Shown: piece after piece, positions 59,616 through 64,000 of the stretch
Layout: every line of letters starts with the position of its first letter
Position numbering within the stretch: position 1 is the stretch's first letter
NCBI GenBank assembly: GCA_020639135.1
Contig: JACKHE010000002.1
Location: forward strand, 434,001 to 498,000
DNA from: Phycisphaeraceae bacterium
GTDB taxonomy: Bacteria > Planctomycetota > Phycisphaerae > Phycisphaerales > UBA1924
Length of the DNA: 64,000 nt
Reading direction: 5' to 3'
Made by a program: the position numbers and the translations under genes
Notes under the pieces: model-generated
Seen by the model: the letters and a program-made list of their open reading frames with translations, nothing else
Databases searched by the model: none
What the model was told of the DNA's origin: nothing

Positions 59616-60491
59616 ATGCCGGATCCCCAGCGCATCGAGTCCTCCGCCCTGTGCGTGCTCGCCAGCGGCTCACGCGGCAACTGCTCGGCGCTGGTGACCC
59701 GACGAGCGGATGGAAGCCGGGACGTTGTGCTCTTCGACCTGGGGCTCTCCCCGAGGCGCACGAGACTCCTGCTGTCAGCGCACGGCGTGGACCTGTCCGA
59801 CGTCAGGGCGGCGCTCGTCACGCACCTCGATTCCGACCACTGCCATACTGGATGGATCCGGGGCCGAAGGGGCGCCTTCCCGCTGTGCCTGCACGAATCG
59901 CACGCGCATTCCGCGGCCAGGCGGGGGTTCTTCGGGCTGGGCGACCGGATGCTCGGCGACGACCCGAGCGAGATCGTCGAAGGGGTCAGCGCGAGCGCCA
60001 CGATCATGTCGCACGACGAGATGGGCGTAGCGGCGTTCCGCGTGTCGCTGCCCTGCGGCGCCGAGCTGGGCTACGCGACCGATGTCGGCAGGCCGTCGCC
60101 GCTCCTGGCGCAGCGTCTGGCGGGCGTGGACGTGCTGGCGATCGAGTCGAACTACTGCCCGTACCTGCAGAAAACCTCGCAGCGGCCGGCGTGGCTGAAG
60201 CGGCGGATCATGGGAGGCTCCGGCCACCTGAGCAACGCGCAGAGCGCTGAGCTGGTGCGGGCGATCGCGCCCAGGGGCCGCGTGGTGCTGCTGCACCTGT
60301 CGCAGGAGTGCAACCGCCCCGAGGTCGCGCTGCGGGCCCACGACACCGGGTCGTACGACATTGTCGTCAGCGCCCAGGAACAGCCGACGGGGTGGATCGA
60401 GATCGAGCGGACCGGCGTTCAGCCAAAACGAAATGGACCCGCCATCGAGCTCGTCTCGCCGAAGCAGCAGGCGCTGTTCGGCGCTCCGTGA
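59616..60491 (+). CDS. MBL-fold metallohydrolase (YycJ/WalJ-like)
   Basis: The 291-residue protein begins LCVLASGSRGNCSALV, the N-terminal signature of YycJ-type hydrolases. The metal-binding loop reads THLDSDHCHTG: HxDxDH instead of the usual HxHxDH. Further elements are GYATDVGRPSPLL, AIESNYCP and RVVLLHLSQECNRPEVA. YycJ is thought to act in DNA or exonuclease-like processes, but its substrate is unknown. It starts 24 bases after the methyltransferase stop, so the two may be co-transcribed. Confidence 0.85.
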   Translation: MPDPQRIESSALCVLASGSRGNCSALVTRRADGSRDVVLFDLGLSPRRTRLLLSAHGVDLSDVRAALVTHLDSDHCHTGWIRGRRGAFPLCLHESHAHSAARRGFFGLGDRMLGDDPSEIVEGVSASATIMSHDEMGVAAFRVSLPCGAELGYATDVGRPSPLLAQRLAGVDVLAIESNYCPYLQKTSQRPAWLKRRIMGGSGHLSNAQSAELVRAIAPRGRVVLLHLSQECNRPEVALRAHDTGSYDIVVSAQEQPTGWIEIERTGVQPKRNGPAIELVSPKQQALFGAP

Positions 60492-60553
60492 CACGAGCCG
60501 AAGGCGGGTCCGGAACGCATCCCCGTCGATCGCGGGGTCGCGATCATGTCGAT

Positions 60554-61336
60554 TCAGTGGCCGGGGCTGGGGACCGGAACGGTCGCCTGCCGGACGCGGG
60601 GCTTGGCCTTGCCGGATGCGGCGGTCAGGACGGTCATCTGGCTGGGGTGCTCGCCGAGCCAGTTCACCTTGCCGGTCTCGATGTCGTACACCGCGCCGAG
60701 CACGCGCAGCGTGCCGTTCTGGATCCGTTCGCGCGTCTCGGGGCTCGACTCGATGATGTCCTCGATGGAGTTCCAGACGTTCTCGGTCACCGCGACCTCG
60801 ACGAGCGCGTCGCCCTTGAGGTCGGGGTTCGCCATCGTGGCGCGATCGACCGCGGGCTCGATGTTGTCCACGAGCGCCGGGATGCTGCCGTGCAGCTCGG
60901 CGTGCTGCGCCACGGCCGTGACGGCCCCGCAGTGGGAATGGCCCATCACGATGAGCAGGGGGGTCTCGAGGTGGACGACGCCGTACTCGATGGAGCCGAC
61001 CTCGTCGGTGTCGGCGACGTTCCCGGCGACGCGGATGGTGAAGATGTCGCCGATGCCCTGGTCAAAGAGCATCTCGACAGGGACGCGCGAGTCGGAGCAG
61101 GCGATGATCGTGGCGAAGGGGTGCTGCCCGTACCTGGCGGTCTCCTCGAGCCGCTCGGGACCGCAGTTGGGTTTCTGCGGGGCGTTGTCCACAAACCTGG
61201 CGTTGCCCTGCTGGAGGAGTTTCAGCGCCAGGTCCTGCGCGACTTTGTCGCTCCTGGATTCACCGCCGGCGACGGCGAGGCTGGCGACGCCGAGGGCGCC
61301 GATGATGGCGATGGACTGGCTCTTGCGATGCGACAT
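60554..61336 (-). CDS. Beta-type carbonic anhydrase, exported
   Basis: The 260-residue protein has a predicted signal peptide (SIAIIGALGVASLAVAGG, about 8-25). The zinc ligands of beta carbonic anhydrase are visible: CSDSR (Cys, Asp/Arg pair) and HSHCG (His, Cys), with the conserved RVAGNVADTDEVGSIEYGV. It interconverts CO2 and bicarbonate, here probably in the periplasm. It converges on the MBL gene with 62 bases between the stops. Confidence 0.92.
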   Translation of the reverse strand: MSHRKSQSIAIIGALGVASLAVAGGESRSDKVAQDLALKLLQQGNARFVDNAPQKPNCGPERLEETARYGQHPFATIIACSDSRVPVEMLFDQGIGDIFTIRVAGNVADTDEVGSIEYGVVHLETPLLIVMGHSHCGAVTAVAQHAELHGSIPALVDNIEPAVDRATMANPDLKGDALVEVAVTENVWNSIEDIIESSPETRERIQNGTLRVLGAVYDIETGKVNWLGEHPSQMTVLTAASGKAKPRVRQATVPVPSPGH

Positions 61337-61465
61337 GGGTGGCTCTCCGGATGTTTCGTGCTGTTCCGGGGCCGGCGCCGATCGCCGCCCAGGAACATCG
61401 GGTTGCCGGAGCGATCGACCGAAAACGTTCGCAGCCTGAGCCCGAACCGTGAGGTTGGGAACAAA

Positions 61466-61490
61466 CCCGGGACATCCCTCAACTCCCGGG
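61466..61490 (-). terminator. Hairpin after the unknown gene
   Basis: CCCGGGA (61466-61472) pairs with TCCCGGG (61484-61490) around an 11-base loop. It begins 11 bases after the stop of the minus-strand gene, and on that strand it is followed by TTTGTT. It looks like an intrinsic terminator with a long loop. Confidence 0.5.
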
Positions 61491-61500
61491 GAGGGGCCGA

Positions 61501-62295
61501 TCAGGCGTCCAGCTCCGATGCGAGCAGCACCGGCAGAGGCGAGGCCGGCGCGATCGGCGCCAGATTCGCGACCGCAGGGATGATCTCGCCGTCAAGGATG
61601 AGCGGCGCCAGCAGGGGGACGCCGGGCATCAGGGGATCCGATGGGCCGCAGATCACGTCCCGCACCGGCTCGCCGGTCGGTTCATCCCGCTGGCGGTAGC
61701 ACTGCCGGGGCCCGACCACCCTCGATGTTTCGCAGCCCTCAGGAGGGTTCACGGATAACGCCGGTCGGAAGAAGGCGAGCGGCGTCCCACGGAAGAGGAC
61801 CGTCCCGGCGGTTGCCGCGTGCATATCCCCCCGGAAGCCGTTGCCGGCGATCGCCGCGGCAAGGGGGCGCAGGTCCGGAGCAAAGATCTGATCGGCGGTG
61901 ACCCGCCATTCGGTCCCGGTGTGGGCGGCGTCGAATACGGCCCGCCGGGCCTCGTGGATCAGGTCCAGGAGCGAATCCGGGAACAACTCCCCGCTCCAGG
62001 CCTCGTGAACCAATGCAAGCTGCTCCCGGAGCAGGGTTTCCGCGGCGTCGATCGCGACGGGTTGGTGTTGTTTCGGGAGTTGGTCCAGCTCGTTGAGCGC
62101 GGCGATCAGGGCCTGCATGGTGATGATGGGCGCCACGCACCGGCGCCACCTCGGGCCGTCCTGATCCTTGGGGAGGGCGATCGATGCCTTGGTGAACTCG
62201 GTCCACTTGGCGAGCATGGCCGACCACCCCAGCAGGCGCTGCTCGTTCCCGGACGTCGGGGGGATGGGCTCGATGTTCGGGGAATATTCAGACAT
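61501..62295 (-). CDS. Unknown soluble protein
   Basis: The 264-residue protein starts at 62295 (MSEYSPNIEPIPP); the open frame further upstream is a shadow of the sigma gene. There is no signal peptide or membrane helix. The N-terminal half is helical and rich in Leu and Ala (TMQALIAALNELDQLPKQHQ, AAETLLREQLALVHEAW), and the C-terminal half is Pro-rich with several hydrophobic segments (VPLLAPLILDGEIIPAVANLAP). I do not recognise a family. It is divergent from the second ECF sigma factor gene by 114 bases and could share regulation. Confidence 0.55.
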   Translation of the reverse strand: MSEYSPNIEPIPPTSGNEQRLLGWSAMLAKWTEFTKASIALPKDQDGPRWRRCVAPIITMQALIAALNELDQLPKQHQPVAIDAAETLLREQLALVHEAWSGELFPDSLLDLIHEARRAVFDAAHTGTEWRVTADQIFAPDLRPLAAAIAGNGFRGDMHAATAGTVLFRGTPLAFFRPALSVNPPEGCETSRVVGPRQCYRQRDEPTGEPVRDVICGPSDPLMPGVPLLAPLILDGEIIPAVANLAPIAPASPLPVLLASELDA

Positions 62296-62409
62296 GCAAG
62301 AGCGTTCCACCGATGACCGAAAGGATATCCGGACACGTACCGAAAGACGTGCCGGAACCTTGGCGGATTTCGCAACCCCGAGCATCAAATCTCGTATCAT
62401 GGGGCGAGC

Positions 62410-62994
62410 ATGAACCGCAGCGCAGAACGCAAGCTGATCGAAAAGGCCGCCGCGGGCGATAAATCCGCCGCGACCAAGCTGATCAAGGCCCACCAGGGCT
62501 CGCTCTATGCGTACATCCTCCGGATGTCCGGCAAGCCGGAGATGGCCGAGGACATCGTTCAGGACGCGTTCGTCCGGGTGCTGATGCACCTGGACCGGTT
62601 CGATCCCCGCTTCCGCTTCTCGACGTGGCTCTTCACGATCGCCAAGCGGCTCTACCTGAACGCGAACCAGAAGCTCAAGCCGCACTACGACACCGAGATC
62701 GTCGGCGGCTGGGACGCCGAGGCGCAGTCCCCCAGCGCCCCGGCGATCCGCGCGGAGGTCGAGACCAACGCCCGGGGCTGCATCCAGAAGGCCCTGGATT
62801 CGCTCAGCGATGAGCAGCGCGAGGTGATCCTGCTCTTCCATCAGCAGAACTGGTCCATCAGCGCCATCGCCAGGCACCTGGACATGCCCGAGGGCACCGT
62901 CAAGAGCCACCTCCACCGGGGCCGGCAGCGGATGCGCCGTCTCATCAGCGAGGATCAGCAGCAGAGCGACCTTGTCGCGGAGGTCTGGTCGTGA
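62410..62994 (+). CDS. ECF family RNA polymerase sigma factor (second locus)
   Basis: The 194-residue protein has sigma2 (YAYILRMSGKPEMAEDIVQDAFVRVLMHLDRFDPRFRFSTWLFTIAKRLYLN) and sigma4 (DSLSDEQREVILLFHQQNWSISAIARHLDMPEGTVKSHLHRGRQRMRRLI). It overlaps the downstream gene by 4 bases (GTGA), so the two are translationally coupled. The first locus at 54847 is a different member. Confidence 0.93.
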   Translation: MNRSAERKLIEKAAAGDKSAATKLIKAHQGSLYAYILRMSGKPEMAEDIVQDAFVRVLMHLDRFDPRFRFSTWLFTIAKRLYLNANQKLKPHYDTEIVGGWDAEAQSPSAPAIRAEVETNARGCIQKALDSLSDEQREVILLFHQQNWSISAIARHLDMPEGTVKSHLHRGRQRMRRLISEDQQQSDLVAEVWS

Positions 62995-63821
62995 AGCGCC
63001 GCAAGGGCACGCGATCCGAGAATCCGATGGATGTGGGCGCCGGCTCGAAGCCGCGCCCCAGCGTCGATGCGTACTTCGACAGAGAGCTGTGCCCCGACAC
63101 GATCGAGTCGCTTCTGGATTCGATGCGCCGTTCTCGCACCGAGCGGCAGCGCTTCGACGACACCCAGTCCATGCTCGACGATCTCCGAGCGCCCATCGAC
63201 GCCCCGGATGTCTCGTGCAGGATCCTCGGCGAGGTCGGCGAGCGCCGCGGCTGGCTGACCACCGGACAGCGCCGGATGGTCTTCGTCGGCCGCCTCGCGA
63301 CCGCCGCGTGCCTGCTGCTGGTCGTCTCGGGGCTCCTTCTGGTCCGTCGCAACAACCCACAAGCCTTCCGCGCAGCGGACGCGACCGGCCCGGTCAGCGG
63401 GGTTGTCGCGGCCACCGGTTCCGAGGCGGAGGCCGGCATCCGGGCCATCGGCGACCAGCTCCGTACGTTCGAGCGCATCTGCGAGCCGGCTGTCGCCGAC
63501 GCCGCAAGCTCCGTCACGTCCTGCGATTCGCTTTGCGGCAAGGTCCGCGCGGTCACCGTTTCGGCGCCTCAGGATTTCTCCATGCCGCTCTCGCCCGGTC
63601 TCGGTGAGTGGCTCGGCGCCGGCAACGTCAAGGTGGTGGTCGTCGTTTCCCGCACCGCACCCGGCGACCTCGCCCCGGCGGGCGCCGACGAGACCATCAA
63701 CCAGTGGATGATCGCGCCGGGCCAGTCGTTCCGGCTCCCGTCGTATGATGCGCCCATGGCCACCGGTCCCCGGCAGATGAATGTTGCCGACTGGACCACC
63801 TCGGCCGGCCGGATCAGGTAA
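62991..63821 (+). CDS. Putative anti-sigma factor, single-pass membrane protein
   Basis: The GTG at 62991 overlaps the sigma gene stop (GTGA). The 276-residue protein begins with a basic segment and an N-terminal soluble domain (VDAYFDRELCPDTIESLLDSMRRS, DVSCRILGEVGERRGW) with helices like anti-sigma interaction domains. A transmembrane helix (RLATAACLLLVVSGLLLV, about 101-118) leads to an exported domain of about 150 residues with four cysteines (CEPAV...CDSLCGK) that could form disulfides. A role as the anti-sigma partner is inferred from coupling, since no zinc anti-sigma motif is clear. Confidence 0.7.
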   Translation: MKRRKGTRSENPMDVGAGSKPRPSVDAYFDRELCPDTIESLLDSMRRSRTERQRFDDTQSMLDDLRAPIDAPDVSCRILGEVGERRGWLTTGQRRMVFVGRLATAACLLLVVSGLLLVRRNNPQAFRAADATGPVSGVVAATGSEAEAGIRAIGDQLRTFERICEPAVADAASSVTSCDSLCGKVRAVTVSAPQDFSMPLSPGLGEWLGAGNVKVVVVVSRTAPGDLAPAGADETINQWMIAPGQSFRLPSYDAPMATGPRQMNVADWTTSAGRIR

Positions 63822-63830
63822 CGGATTCCC

Positions 63831-64000
63831 ATGTCATCGCTGCGCCCCAGAATCCTGGCGATCCTGATCGTCTGCGCGGTGCTCTTGCCGACGCAGCGCG
63901 CGGTGGCCGAGCGGCCGCTGCTCGACGACATCGCGTGGCTGCCGGCGGACGTGGACCTGGCGCTGGTCGTCAAGGACATGAGCCGCATCCGCGGCATGCC
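63831..64000 (+). CDS. Secreted protein, 5' end only
   Basis: The first 56 residues are visible at the right edge of the window. They begin with a clear signal peptide (MSSLRPRILAILIVCAVLLP ... AVA), then ERPLLDDIAWLPADVDLALVVKDMSRI. The gene starts 10 bases after the putative anti-sigma gene on the same strand, so it probably belongs to that operon. The family cannot be told from this fragment. Confidence 0.7.
   Translation, partial: MSSLRPRILAILIVCAVLLPTQRAVAERPLLDDIAWLPADVDLALVVKDMSRIRGM

Noticed and set aside
1..64000. CRISPR arrays, insertion sequences, prophage and integrase genes
   Set aside because: No repeat-spacer pattern, transposase, phage structural gene or integrase was recognised anywhere in the window.

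Overview
This is high-GC DNA with dense coding on both strands and no phage, transposon or CRISPR signal. It looks like a chromosome segment from a planctomycete, most likely of the Phycisphaerae group. Reasons for this are a secreted protein with an N-terminal LEPR-type signature, five exported proteins that end in the same two-repeat dockerin-like tag (consensus DLNGDGxVDTADLGxLL), ExbB/ExbD genes beside a protein with a squalene-cyclase-like toroid, SpoIIE-type phosphatases with large sensor regions, and tandem HTH regulators. The assignment is an inference from gene content; no rRNA is present to confirm it.

Layout. 1-3.6 kb: end of a class III aminotransferase, a PreA-like dihydropyrimidine dehydrogenase and a polysaccharide flippase. 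3.6-11.6 kb: a minus-strand operon of a secreted TPR protein, ExbB, ExbD and a 1207-residue protein with TolB-like propeller repeats, a long ETP-rich linker and an alpha/alpha-toroid. 11.8-14.9 kb: a BlaI repressor and a BlaR1-like M56 peptidase, with two operator-like dyads over the promoter. 15-18.4 kb: a Cache-HAMP-PAS-PAS-GGDEF-EAL protein. 18.5-29.4 kb: nadB, fabI, an AT-rich orphan, a quinone reductase, a secreted triplicate-domain protein, a DUF4332-like protein, a SpoIIE phosphatase, a B12-domain/MeaB GTPase fusion, an alpha/beta-hydrolase without its serine, nadA and tRNA-Leu. 29.6-33.5 kb: two tandem HTH-GAF regulators and a membrane SpoIIE phosphatase. 33.5-40.3 kb: an S9 peptidase, divergent from a peptidoglycan-recycling operon (anmK, murQ, SSS symporter, nagZ). 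40.3-53.3 kb: large exported proteins (cyclophilin with LEPR signal, subtilase, choice-of-anchor B protein, M1 aminopeptidase, small dockerin-tagged protein) around rpsB-tsf. 53.4-56.7 kb: scoA and scoB, separated by an opposite-strand ECF sigma gene pair, then a zinc ribbon protein. 56.7-64 kb: M19 dipeptidase, M48 lipoprotein protease, ubiE/menG-type methyltransferase, MBL hydrolase, exported carbonic anhydrase, an unknown protein, and a second ECF sigma/anti-sigma pair leading into a partial secreted protein.

Main functional units. NAD synthesis is represented by nadA and nadB at separate sites. Cell-wall turnover is represented by anmK-murQ-symporter-nagZ. Envelope energy transduction is represented by TPR-ExbB-ExbD-propeller/toroid. 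Signalling is represented by the cyclic-di-GMP enzyme, two SpoIIE phosphatases, two ECF sigma factors, BlaI/M56 and two HTH-GAF regulators. The most unusual items are the ExbBD operon with its fused 1207-residue partner, the M56 peptidase whose sensor is replaced by two small alpha/beta repeats and a 170-residue coiled coil, the B12-MeaB fusion without a mutase, and the shared C-terminal tag.
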